From assembly GCA_007570915.1 (NCBI GenBank), contig RKSK01000153.1:1-13331 (forward strand): a stretch of 13,331 nt of DNA, read 5' to 3'. Each line of letters opens with the position of its first letter. Within the stretch, counting starts at the first letter, position 1. Below the pieces are notes generated by a model, which searched no databases, was not told the DNA's origin, and saw only the letters and a list, made by a program, of their open reading frames with translations. The position numbers and the translations under genes are program-made. Source of the DNA: Cenarchaeum sp. Its GTDB lineage: Archaea > Thermoproteota > Nitrososphaeria > Nitrososphaerales > Nitrosopumilaceae. This document shows, piece after piece, positions 6,241-12,871 of the stretch.

Positions 6241-6249
6241 GGAGGAGGG
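6241..6249 (+). promoter_or_regulatory. Strong Shine-Dalgarno before the DUF3800 gene
   Basis: GGAGGAGGG, 9-10 nt before ACG at 6259-6261. The site decides where translation should begin, but no ATG, GTG or TTG follows at a usable distance in the protein's frame. Confidence 0.5.
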
Positions 6250-6258
6250 ATCTGAGCC

Positions 6259-6999
6259 ACGGGACAAGAGTGGGTCGCCTACGTCGACGAGTCTGGCAGC
6301 AGGACTGGCGCCAGGGGCGAGCCGGGCCGCTTTGTGCTGGCATGCATGGCCGGAAGCCCGGCGGCGATCGCCAGGCTCGCCGAAAGCATTAGGCGCCTCA
6401 AGCTCGAGCTTGTCCCCAAGATCGACCCCGCGGACTGGGAGCTGCACGCGGGCGACATGTTCCATGGCCGCGGGGGCTCGCCGCTAGGTTCCATGACCAC
6501 AGAGGAAAAGATGTCCGTCATGCGCAAGGTTGTGGGCATCGTGTGCGACAGCGACGTCGTGCTGTTTGGGATCTCCGTCGTGCGCCCCGGGGCGCACAAG
6601 AAAAACGCCACGGACGCCAGGCTTGCGGAGCGCGCCACGGCGCTTCTTGCGGAGCGGCTAGGGTGGTTTGCCAACGCACAAGGAGGGAAAATGACGTTTC
6701 GCATGGTATCGGACAACGTGAGGGAAAAGCGCCGCTTGGCCATGACAAAGGCGTTGGAACGGCGCGCGGCGGGGAGCCCGCCGCCCCGCGGGAGGGCGCG
6801 CCCCGTGACGCGCATCGAGTTTGTGGACTCGCGATCTAGGGCGGCAATCCAGGCCGTCGACGCGGTCGCGTTCGCCATAAACCGCTGCGTGGCAGGCGAC
6901 GAGGAATTTGACGACATGTTCGAGGACATCAAGAGCAGGGCATGGTCACAAGGCGACCAGAGCGGGCTGCGCATAGAGTCGGGACGGCGGGCCGGGTAA
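6259..6999 (+). CDS. DUF3800 domain protein with no canonical start codon
   Basis: 246 aa if translation begins at ACG 6259. Family: DUF3800 has an RNase H-like fold and acidic active-site residues, and is often found near mobile or defence genes; its substrate is not established. Seen: WVAYVDESGSRTG (family signature DESG, residues 10-13), FVLACMAGS, WELHAGDMFHGRG (about 60-72; the ELHA block), DSDVVLFGISVV, and the C-terminal RIEFVDSRSRAAIQAVDAVA (about 184-203; the DSK...IQxAD block). The frame is closed by TGA at 6253-6255. Between it and DESG the only start-like codon is ACG, behind a strong Shine-Dalgarno. Later starts (GTG 6334, ATG 6346) would delete the DESG. So either ACG is used, or the start is mutated or miscalled. 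Downstream gene rqcH has its own promoter. Confidence 0.75.
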   Translation, partial: TGQEWVAYVDESGSRTGARGEPGRFVLACMAGSPAAIARLAESIRRLKLELVPKIDPADWELHAGDMFHGRGGSPLGSMTTEEKMSVMRKVVGIVCDSDVVLFGISVVRPGAHKKNATDARLAERATALLAERLGWFANAQGGKMTFRMVSDNVREKRRLAMTKALERRAAGSPPPRGRARPVTRIEFVDSRSRAAIQAVDAVAFAINRCVAGDEEFDDMFEDIKSRAWSQGDQSGLRIESGRRAG

Positions 7000-7026
7000 T
7001 CCCGGTACCGCCGCCCCTGGGGCGGC
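6992..7026 (+). terminator. Tandem hairpins after the DUF3800 gene
   Basis: CCGGG-TAAT-CCCGG (6992-7005) encloses the TAA stop. GCCGCCCC-T-GGGGCGGC (7010-7026) is a perfect 8-bp inverted repeat directly after it. There is no T run, so termination is only a possibility. Confidence 0.35.
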
Positions 7027-7168
7027 TCCGTCTACTTCGGCCGCCTTGGAGGGCGCGGGGAGCTGCGGGGATAATAAACCTAGGGGCGCCTCCCACGCAA
7101 AGGGGCCCCGGGACGCCCGTCGGCGAGCCGCCAGGCCGCGCAATCCCGCCGCCCGGCCCCCATCAAGG

Positions 7169-7175
7169 CTATATC
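7169..7175 (+). promoter_or_regulatory. TATA box of rqcH
   Basis: CTATATC centred about 27 nt before the ATG at 7199. It predicts a leaderless transcript and argues against the 51-codon upstream extension of the open frame. Confidence 0.6.
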
Positions 7176-7198
7176 GCCCCGCCGCGCCGCGCCGCGCC

Positions 7199-9115
7199 AT
7201 GGCGCTGGCCGGCATCGAGGTCCGCTACCTTGCGGCGCGGATGGACGCGCTGGCCAGGGGGCACTATGTGGCGGCGATTCACGGCGTCGACCGCGAGACG
7301 GTCCTGCTGAGGATGCACCACCCCGAGCGCGACGACGCGCTGCTAGTCGCCTCGGCCAGGGGCGCGTGGCCGACGTCCTCGAGGGTCCAGGCCTCCGAGC
7401 CCAACCCGCTCGTGCGCCGCCTGCGCGACTCGCTTGCGCGCCTGCGCCTCGAGGGCGTCTCGCAGCCCGGCGAGGAGCGCATAGTCACGTTCGAGTTTGG
7501 GGGCCCCGGCCGCGCCGCGCGCCTCGTCTGCGAGTTTTTTGGCGGCGGCAACCTGGTCCTGTGCGACGGCGCGGGCCGCATACTCGCGCTGCTGCGGGCA
7601 GTCGACGTTCGCCACCGCACGCTGCGCGTCGGCGCGCAGTGGTCGGCGCCGCCCCCGCCAAGCCTGGCCGCCTCGACGGCGACGCCCGAGGACATCTCAA
7701 AGGTGCTCCAGAGCCCGCTGCGGGCCGGCACGTGGCTGGGCCGCGCCGTGGGCCTGCCCTCGAGGTACGTCGAGAGGATATTTGCCGACGCGGGCCTTGA
7801 CGCGCGCGCGCCCGGCCGCGAGATGGACCCCGCCGGCGCGGCGCGCCTCCACGCCGCGCTCTCCTCGGCGGTCGCGCGCGTGACGCAAGGCGACCACGCC
7901 CCCGAGGTCTCCGGCGAGGGCGGGTCCGCGACGGCCAGCCCGATACCGCTCGTGGCCGGCGCGCGCGCCGAGCACGCGCGAGCCTTTGAGGACGTCCTGG
8001 ACGACGTCCTCACGGCGAGCCTCCTCGACGCGGGCCGCGCGCTGCGCTCGGGGGAGACGGACCGCCGCGCCGCCGAGCTAGAGTCGCAGATATCCGAGCA
8101 GGGCCGCGCGATCGCGCTCGTGGGGCAGAGGGCCGAGGAGATTGCGCAGGCCGCGCGCGCGCTGCAGAGCATGTCGGCGCGGGGGGCCGCGACGCTTGCC
8201 GACGCGCGCGCCGCCGCCGAGCTCAGGGCGCACGGCGCGCGCCTCTCGAGGAGGCGCGGCCGCGACACGATCGAGGTCGCCGGCCGCACCGTCGAGGTCC
8301 CGCACGCCTCCTCCGTGCACGCGGCCGCGTCGGCGCTCTTTGACGAGGCAAAGGTCCAGGCCGCCGCCGCGCCGGCGATAGCGGCGCGGCGGGAGGCCAT
8401 GCGCGCCGAGCTCGAGTCGCTGCGCGCAAGGTCCGCCGGCGAGGCCGCCTCCGTGGGCGTGAGGCGCGCGCGCAAGCGGGGGTGGCACGAGAGGTACCGC
8501 TGGTTTGTCACGACCGACGGCCTGCTCGCAGTCGGCGGCCGCGACTCGTCCTCAAACACGTCGCTCGTGCGCCGCAGGATGGAGGACGGCGACACCGTCT
8601 TTCACGCCGACGTGGCGGGGTCGCCCTTTTTCGTGCTAAAGGGGGGCCGCGGCGCGCCGCCGGCGAGCGTCACGGAGGCGGCCCACGCCACGGCGTGCTT
8701 TAGCCGCGCGTGGCGAAACGAGGCGCACGGCGTGGGGGCGTACTGGGTCGAGCCGGGGCAGGTGGGCCTCGCCGCGCCGAGCGGCCAGTACCTCCCGCGC
8801 GGCTCGTTCCCCATAGGGGGCAGGCGCAACCCCGTCACGGTCCCCACGCTGCGCCTCGCCGTCGGCGTCGTCGAGGCCGGCGGCTCGCGGGCCGTGACGT
8901 GCGGCCCGCCGCAGGCGATGCGCGCGGCGGCCCCGTGCTGCGTGATCATAGAGCCGGGCGGCCTGTCGCAGTCGGACGCCGCAAAGAGGGCAAGGTCGGA
9001 GCTCGTGCGCCTCGGCGCGGCGCCCGAGGAGGTCGGCATTGACGAGATTGCGCGCGCAATGCCGGCCGGCCAGAGCCGCGTGGCGGGGTCGGTGGGGGGC
9101 GATGCGCGCGCCTGA
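7199..9115 (+). CDS. rqcH: RqcH/NEMF homologue (NFACT protein), ribosome quality control
   Basis: 638 aa from ATG 7199. Known role: RqcH/Rqc2/NEMF binds the obstructed large ribosomal subunit with peptidyl-tRNA and adds C-terminal (Ala-type) tails to the stalled chain. Seen: NFACT-N from IEVRYLAARMDALARGHYV (residues 6-24) through FEFGGPGRAARLVCEFFGGG; a long Ala/Arg/Glu-rich coiled-coil middle (about 265-420, for example DRRAAELESQISEQGRAIAL); then NFACT-R (DUF814), about 425-540, with KRGWHERYRWFVTTDGLLAV, GGRDSSSNTSLVRRR, DTVFHADVAGSPFFVLKGG and WVEPGQVGLAAPSGQYLPRG. The Asp-Arg pair that bacterial and yeast members use for tRNA recruitment seems to be Glu93-Arg94 here. No terminal zinc-knuckle region is seen. 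The stop overlaps the AMMECR1 gene by 14 nt, suggesting co-expression. Confidence 0.93.
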   Translation: MALAGIEVRYLAARMDALARGHYVAAIHGVDRETVLLRMHHPERDDALLVASARGAWPTSSRVQASEPNPLVRRLRDSLARLRLEGVSQPGEERIVTFEFGGPGRAARLVCEFFGGGNLVLCDGAGRILALLRAVDVRHRTLRVGAQWSAPPPPSLAASTATPEDISKVLQSPLRAGTWLGRAVGLPSRYVERIFADAGLDARAPGREMDPAGAARLHAALSSAVARVTQGDHAPEVSGEGGSATASPIPLVAGARAEHARAFEDVLDDVLTASLLDAGRALRSGETDRRAAELESQISEQGRAIALVGQRAEEIAQAARALQSMSARGAATLADARAAAELRAHGARLSRRRGRDTIEVAGRTVEVPHASSVHAAASALFDEAKVQAAAAPAIAARREAMRAELESLRARSAGEAASVGVRRARKRGWHERYRWFVTTDGLLAVGGRDSSSNTSLVRRRMEDGDTVFHADVAGSPFFVLKGGRGAPPASVTEAAHATACFSRAWRNEAHGVGAYWVEPGQVGLAAPSGQYLPRGSFPIGGRRNPVTVPTLRLAVGVVEAGGSRAVTCGPPQAMRAAAPCCVIIEPGGLSQSDAAKRARSELVRLGAAPEEVGIDEIARAMPAGQSRVAGSVGGDARA

Positions 9116-9677
9116 GATCGGCGACGCCGACGGCGCGGCGATCGTGGCCGCGGCGCGCCAGGCGATCGCCGAGGAGCTCGGCGCGCCTAGCGCCCCGCCG
9201 CCAGGGGTCCCGGCGCTCCGCGCCGGCGTCTTTGTCACCCTGCACGGACGCGGCGGCCTGCGCGGCTGCATCGGGTTTCCCGCCGCCGGCGTGCCGCTGC
9301 GCGAGGCGCTGCGCGAGGCCGCAGTCGCCGCGGCCACCAGGGACCCGCGCTTTGAGCCGGTCACGGCCGGCGAGCTCGGGTCGCTCACGATAGAGGTCAG
9401 CGTGCTCTCCGAGCCGGCCCCGCTGGGCGGCCCGCGCGAGTCGTACCCGCGCGCCATCAGCGTGGGCCGCGACGGCCTTGTCATACGGCGCGGCGCGCGG
9501 CAGGGCCTGCTGCTGCCGCAGGTGGCCACCGAGATGTCATGGGGCGCCGCCGAGTTTCTCGACGGCGCGTGCCAAAAGGCCGGCCTCGAGGGCGGCTGCT
9601 GGCGCGACGCGCAGACCGAGGTCCTCGCGTTCACCGCGTCGGTCTTTCGCGAGGCCTCGCCCGGCGCGCGTGCCTAG
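9102..9677 (+). CDS. AMMECR1-domain protein
   Basis: 191 aa, near the usual ~200 aa of archaeal AMMECR1 proteins. Start at ATG 9102, overlapping the rqcH stop by 14 nt; the open frame continues upstream to 9039 but only within rqcH. Seen: GVFVTLHGRGGLRGCIGFP, containing the invariant LRGCIG motif (about residues 55-60), AAVAAATRDPRFEPVTAGEL, LTIEVSVLSEPAPL, and the C-terminal GLLLPQVATEMSWGAAEFL with LDGACQKAGL, all in family order. The family is highly conserved across archaea and eukaryotes, but its biochemical function is not established. Coupling to rqcH hints at a shared translation or proteostasis context; that is inference. Its stop shares CTAG with the convergent aconitase X small subunit. 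Confidence 0.92.
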   Translation: MRAPEIGDADGAAIVAAARQAIAEELGAPSAPPPGVPALRAGVFVTLHGRGGLRGCIGFPAAGVPLREALREAAVAAATRDPRFEPVTAGELGSLTIEVSVLSEPAPLGGPRESYPRAISVGRDGLVIRRGARQGLLLPQVATEMSWGAAEFLDGACQKAGLEGGCWRDAQTEVLAFTASVFREASPGARA

Positions 9678-10057
9678 GCCGGCACGACCGTGCGCGCGGC
9701 GGTGTCGACTGTGCAGGCCTGCCCGTCGCGCACGCCCTCGCAGAGCCCGCCGTCGAGCATGAGCGGTATGCCGGCGATCGCGCACCCCGAGACGACGCTC
9801 GCGTCCGCGCGCGCGCAGACCATCGCCGCCGGCGCCACGCCGTTGGCCTTGAGCGCGTACACCGTGTACGCGCCGACGCTGCTGCCGATCCCGTGCGGAA
9901 AGGCGAGTATGGTCCCGCGCAGGGCCCTCCCGTGGAGGTCGTGCGCGGGGTCCGTTATCGTCCCGCGGGCCGCGTCGACGGCGCCCAAAAAGTTGATCGG
10001 CATCGACGAGCGCAGGACCTCCCCCATGGCCCGCCCCGCGACGACGGTCCGCCTCAT
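9674..10057 (-). CDS. Aconitase X small subunit (DUF126), phosphomevalonate dehydratase
   Basis: 127 aa, typical for the swivel-domain subunit. Known: in most archaea aconitase X converts mevalonate 5-phosphate to trans-anhydromevalonate 5-phosphate in the modified mevalonate route to isoprenoids (archaeal lipids). Seen: DPAHDLHGRALRGTILAFPH, then GIGSSVGAYTVYALKANGVA with PAAMVCARADASVVSGCAIA and GIPLMLDG, the full DUF126 pattern (H-G-R...G-x-x-L-x-F-P-x-G-x-G-S-x-V-G). The ATG overlaps the large-subunit stop by 4 nt (ATGA), so the subunits are made together. It is convergent with the AMMECR1 gene, sharing the last 4 bases. Confidence 0.92.
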   Translation of the reverse strand: MRRTVVAGRAMGEVLRSSMPINFLGAVDAARGTITDPAHDLHGRALRGTILAFPHGIGSSVGAYTVYALKANGVAPAAMVCARADASVVSGCAIAGIPLMLDGGLCEGVRDGQACTVDTAARTVVPA

Positions 10058-11214
10058 CGCGCCTCGCCCCGGACGATCTCGGATATGGGCCTCAGGTCCA
10101 CGCCCACGCCGTTGGACCGCGAGAGGTAGTAGGCGGCCTTGACGCTGCTAGTCGTGACCGAGTCGACGTCATCGGCGCTGACAAGCGGCGTGAGGCACGC
10201 GCAGCAGTCCGCGAGGAGCTCGCAGCCGGCGCGGCGCAGCCCCGCCGCGTCGCCGGAGGCCTCGGCGGCCTCTAGCGAGGCGCGCGCGCAAAACACGACG
10301 CAGCGCTTTTGGAACCTCGCGCCGCCGACCATCGCGGCCAGGCTCGCGAGCTCGCCGGCCCCGAGCTGCGGGCTGCCGAGCGCTATCATGTCGCCGGACC
10401 CCGCCGTGGAGAGCGAGTCGAGGGCCGCGTCGCGCTCCTCCCTGCCAAAGTCGATGCGCTCGCCGGCGGCCCGCGCGCCGAGCGAAAAGCGCGAGCACGT
10501 CCCCGACGTGCCCATCCCGGCGCACAGCGACTTGCAGCTCCTGTGGCCCATGGCCTCCGCGGCGCCCTCGATGTTCACGGTGCGCGAGCCGGCCGCGCCG
10601 GCAAAGTACCCGAGCAGGCCATAGTCGAGGTCGCTTGCGCTGTCCACGCGGAGCCTCACCGTCGGCACGGACCCGGGGTCCTCGGGCGGCGCGACGGGGG
10701 ACTTGCCCGAGAGCGCCGCGGCGAGCGCGCCAAACGCGCTCTCCTTGTTTGTGCGCAGGCCGCCGACGGAGTTTGCGTATATCGCCGCGTTGCTCTCGGC
10801 GAACGCGACGCGCCCGCCCGCGCGCGGGAGCAGGTCGGACTCGCGGAATATCTCGTACGGTATGCACGAGAACGACAGGTCGACGCCCATCTGCCCGTAC
10901 GAGGAGGCGATCCCCTCCTGGCCGCGCACAAACTCGTCGGGCAGGCCGTGGTCGGCGCGCGAGTCATAGCCCATCGGGTTTAGCGTGGTCCGCGTGCGCA
11001 CGCGCGCGCCGGCCGCGGCCATGTCCGCAAGAAAGCGCGCGCCTGCGTCGCCTATTGTGTTATAGTTGACGCCGGAGAGGTGGGCCCACGACACGCCGCC
11101 TAGCGCCGCGGCGCCCATCGCCTCGCCGGTCGCGACGAGCACGCGGTACGCCGTCTCCATCGCCTCGCCGCGCCGGCCGTGCAGCGCGTCCTCCTCGTCC
11201 CGCGTGAGGTCCAC
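10054..11214 (-). CDS. Aconitase X large (catalytic) subunit, phosphomevalonate dehydratase
   Basis: 386 aa from GTG 11212-11214, supported by a TATA box 27 nt upstream. It carries the Fe-S dehydratase site of the archaeal mevalonate pathway together with the DUF126 subunit. Seen: MDLTRDEEDALHGRRGEAME at the N-terminus (family LTxEEExxLxGExG), WAHLSGVNYNTIGDAGARFL (about 43-62), TTLNPMGYD, MGVDLSFSCIPYEIF (Cys117, a candidate cluster ligand), VAFAESNAAIYANSVGGLRT, then a second Cys-rich block around CKSLCAGMGTSGTCS, LGSPQLGAGELASLA, and VTTSSVKAAYYLSRSNGVGV near the C-terminus. All are in the order expected for DUF521. Length matches the archaeal two-subunit type, not the fused form. First gene of a two-gene operon. 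Confidence 0.93.
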   Translation of the reverse strand: MDLTRDEEDALHGRRGEAMETAYRVLVATGEAMGAAALGGVSWAHLSGVNYNTIGDAGARFLADMAAAGARVRTRTTLNPMGYDSRADHGLPDEFVRGQEGIASSYGQMGVDLSFSCIPYEIFRESDLLPRAGGRVAFAESNAAIYANSVGGLRTNKESAFGALAAALSGKSPVAPPEDPGSVPTVRLRVDSASDLDYGLLGYFAGAAGSRTVNIEGAAEAMGHRSCKSLCAGMGTSGTCSRFSLGARAAGERIDFGREERDAALDSLSTAGSGDMIALGSPQLGAGELASLAAMVGGARFQKRCVVFCARASLEAAEASGDAAGLRRAGCELLADCCACLTPLVSADDVDSVTTSSVKAAYYLSRSNGVGVDLRPISEIVRGEAR

Positions 11215-11237
11215 GGGCCGCGCGGGCGCGGAGCGCG

Positions 11238-11245
11238 GTTATAAC
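11238..11245 (-). promoter_or_regulatory. TATA box of the aconitase X operon
   Basis: The palindrome GTTATAAC, centred about 27 nt before the GTG at 11214. On the minus strand it is preceded by CCCAATC. The gap to the next gene end (11276) is 30 bp, so the promoter is compact. Confidence 0.65.
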
Positions 11246-11275
11246 GATTGGGACATGCGCGCGCGGCCGCGGCGC

Positions 11276-11452
11276 CTAGAGGTCTATCGAGGTCGCCGCG
11301 CGCTGGATCGGCTCGACTGCGCGCATTGCGTCGTTGACGCGCTTTTCGGCCTCGTTGAAGCGCTTGAGGGCCTTTTCAAACTGCGGGCTGTTCTCGCCGT
11401 GGAGGGCCTTTGCCTCGCGGGCCTTTTCGCCGGCCCTGCGCAGGGCCTCCAT
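11276..11452 (-). CDS. Short helical, highly charged protein
   Basis: 58 aa, ATG at 11450-11452, TAG stop at 11276-11278. The sequence runs MEALRRAGEKAREAKALHGE, then NSPQFEKALKRFNEAEKRVN and DAMRAVEPIQRAATSIDL. It is almost entirely helix-forming, rich in Glu, Lys, Arg and Ala with heptad-like spacing, and has only two prolines, so a short coiled coil or helical hairpin is expected. There is no signal peptide or membrane segment. A good TATA box about 40 nt upstream and the non-random composition in a GC-rich region support a real gene. I do not recognise the family. It lies on the same strand just upstream of the aconitase X promoter, 61 nt from the large-subunit start. Confidence 0.65.
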   Translation of the reverse strand: MEALRRAGEKAREAKALHGENSPQFEKALKRFNEAEKRVNDAMRAVEPIQRAATSIDL

Positions 11453-11488
11453 CGGGCGCGCGCGGGGCTTGCGCGGGCGCCTGCGGCG

Positions 11489-11496
11489 CTTTTATA
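11489..11496 (-). promoter_or_regulatory. TATA box of the short helical protein gene
   Basis: TATAAAAG on the minus strand, the best TATA match in the window, centred about 40 nt before the ATG at 11452. This predicts a leader of about 13 nt; no Shine-Dalgarno is evident. The ~190 bases upstream of it (11497-11686) show no gene. Confidence 0.6.
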
Positions 11497-11686
11497 CCAT
11501 GGAGCCTTGGGGTCAAAAGGTCGGCTCCGGGGCCCGGCGTGCCCTGCGGGCGAGGTTCGCGGCCGCCGCCCGGCGAGGGGGCCGCGTGCCCACCGTCCCG
11601 GCGGCTTCCGCGCAGGTTCCACCGCCGTGGCCGGCCCGGGAGGCACGCGCCACGGCCCAACGCGGCCGCAGCAGGCGCCCGCGCCC

Positions 11687-12068
11687 CTACCGCGCGTCTA
11701 GGCCCTCAAAATAGTCGCTGTCCATCTTTTTTATCTGCACGGACTCTTCCACGCTTGTCCCGACACCATGCTCGATCATAAGCTCGACCAAGTCCGGGCC
11801 GTTTATGAGCTTGATGGTCTTGTTAGTCATGCTTTCTGCGGCATTTTTGGCCTCCTCTGTAAAGTCTGACAGCGTCACGAAAACTCCCCGTTTTGCCCCT
11901 TTTGCGTCGGTGGGGGCGGCGGGGGCGGCGGCCAGGAGGTCGGGGTTCATGGCGGCGAACAGCCGCGCCGCCTCCATGACGTACTCCTCGTCGGTCTTTG
12001 GGCGCGAGCGCCTGCCCCCCGCCGCGCCCTGCGCGCCTCACGGCCTTGCGCACGGCCTTGACCTTCAC
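11687..12068 (-). pseudogene. Mrr-type restriction endonuclease, C-terminal fragment, probably frameshifted
   Basis: The intact part (96 aa, ATG 11975-11977) ends with KRGVFVTLSDFTEEAKNAA, TIKLINGPDLVELMIEHGVG and VQIKKMDSDYFEGLDAR. This matches the last third of the Mrr catalytic domain, whose members end KxxDSDYF. The catalytic D and ExK/QxK residues lie earlier in the domain and are absent, so nuclease activity is not expected. Upstream, KTDEEYVMEAARLFAAM shows the frame continues before the ATG until a TGA. A neighbouring frame starting at GTG 12068 reads MKVKAVRKAVRRAGRG; removing one G from the GGGGGG run near 12018-12023 joins them into about 126 aa with a very basic N-terminus. So this is either a decayed nuclease or a small protein that reuses the Mrr tail. 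No promoter is evident. Confidence 0.6.
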
Positions 12069-12224
12069 GGCGCCCCCCACGGAGGCGCATGCCAGGGTTG
12101 CGCATGCGCGCCGCGCGGCTAGTTGCGCCGTGATGCTGCTCGCGCGGCGCTTGCGTCCCCAAGCCTGTGGCGCCACACTAAAGCCTGGCTTCCGGAGCGA
12201 GGCTCTAGGCGGCCCGCCGCCCCG

Positions 12225-12599
12225 CTAGCCGAGCGCCTCGCGCAGGCGTGCGGTCAGGGGGCGCAGCAGCTCGGCGATGAACATCAGGGCAATCCCGACG
12301 CCGACGCCAATGGCTATGGTCCAGCGGCGGCGTGCCCACCACGACTCGTGGTAACGCTCCATTATCTTTATGCCCACGGTGGGCATCGCCTCCTCCAGTC
12401 TATGCTGCGCCTGGCGGAGCTCAAAGCCGTTTGGCACGAGGACGTCGATTATGCAGGCTTCGGCGTTTCCCACGAGTCTATGCTCGCCGGCGTCCAGCCT
12501 TGCCGGAAACTCCTTCTCTAGGGCTTTCATTACGCTTGCAAAGCCAGTGTCCGCAAAATACACAACCACGATGGACAATTGGCGACCCAACCGACTCAC
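12225..12599 (-). CDS. Tail-anchored membrane protein of unknown function
   Basis: 124 aa from GTG 12597-12599, overlapping the TGA of the preceding gene as GTGA, so translation is coupled. Residues 1-90 look like a small soluble alpha/beta domain (LSIVVVYFADTGFASVMKAL, then EFPARLDAGEHRLVGNAEAC and IIDVLVPNGFELRQAQHRL). One membrane helix follows, WTIAIGVGVGIALMFIAELL (about 93-112), flanked by WWARRR on the N-side and RPLTARLRE on the C-side, which favours a cytosolic N-terminal domain. The gene's GC content is lower than its surroundings. I do not recognise the family. The partner gene upstream is equally unknown, so the pair is best read as one two-component unit. Confidence 0.65.
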   Translation of the reverse strand: MSRLGRQLSIVVVYFADTGFASVMKALEKEFPARLDAGEHRLVGNAEACIIDVLVPNGFELRQAQHRLEEAMPTVGIKIMERYHESWWARRRWTIAIGVGVGIALMFIAELLRPLTARLREALG

Positions 12600-12838
12600 C
12601 CATGGTACTTTATCCTCACGGATATGTCAAGGGCGTCCTTGCCTGCCAGCCTGTTGAGGTCCCTCATGCGCCGCAGCGCGTCGTCCACGCTGTCAAAGCT
12701 CCGCTCACCGACGTGGTCGTACGCCGCCGTGGGCCCGGCGTCGGACACCTTGCAGTCGTGCATGAGCGCCTTTATGCGCGCGCAGGCCTCCTTGTCGCCC
12801 TCGTCGCGGCAGAGCACCTGGAACCGGGCCTTGACCAT
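12596..12838 (-). CDS. Small soluble protein of unknown function, first gene of a two-gene unit
   Basis: 80 aa, ATG at 12836-12838, with a TATA-like box about 29 nt upstream (leaderless). Sequence features: VKARFQVLCRDEGDKEACA at the N-terminus, two central Cys or Cys-adjacent helices (IKALMHDCKVSDAG), HVGERSFDSVDDALRRMRDL, and a final strand-like DISVRIKYHG. It looks like a compact alpha/beta fold without a membrane segment. Three cysteines occur (positions 9, 18 and 29) but not in a recognisable metal-binding spacing. Its stop overlaps the start of the tail-anchored protein gene, so the two products are probably made in step and may interact. I do not recognise the family. Confidence 0.65.
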   Translation of the reverse strand: MVKARFQVLCRDEGDKEACARIKALMHDCKVSDAGPTAAYDHVGERSFDSVDDALRRMRDLNRLAGKDALDISVRIKYHG

Positions 12839-12863
12839 AGTGACGCAGGCGCGCCGGCGGGGG

Positions 12864-12871
12864 GTATATCA
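12864..12871 (-). promoter_or_regulatory. TATA box of the two-gene unit at 12225-12838
   Basis: TGATATAC on the minus strand, centred about 29 nt before the ATG at 12838, in a G-rich stretch. Confidence 0.55.

Noticed and set aside
7046..7198. 51-codon N-terminal extension of rqcH
   Set aside because: A TATA-like box at 7169-7175 lies inside it at the right distance for ATG 7199, and NFACT homology starts just after that ATG.
7279..8595. 438-codon open frame on the minus strand
   Set aside because: It lies wholly antisense to rqcH, whose domains match the NFACT family. The antisense product is Ser/Arg/Ala-rich, as expected from the shadow of a GC-rich gene.
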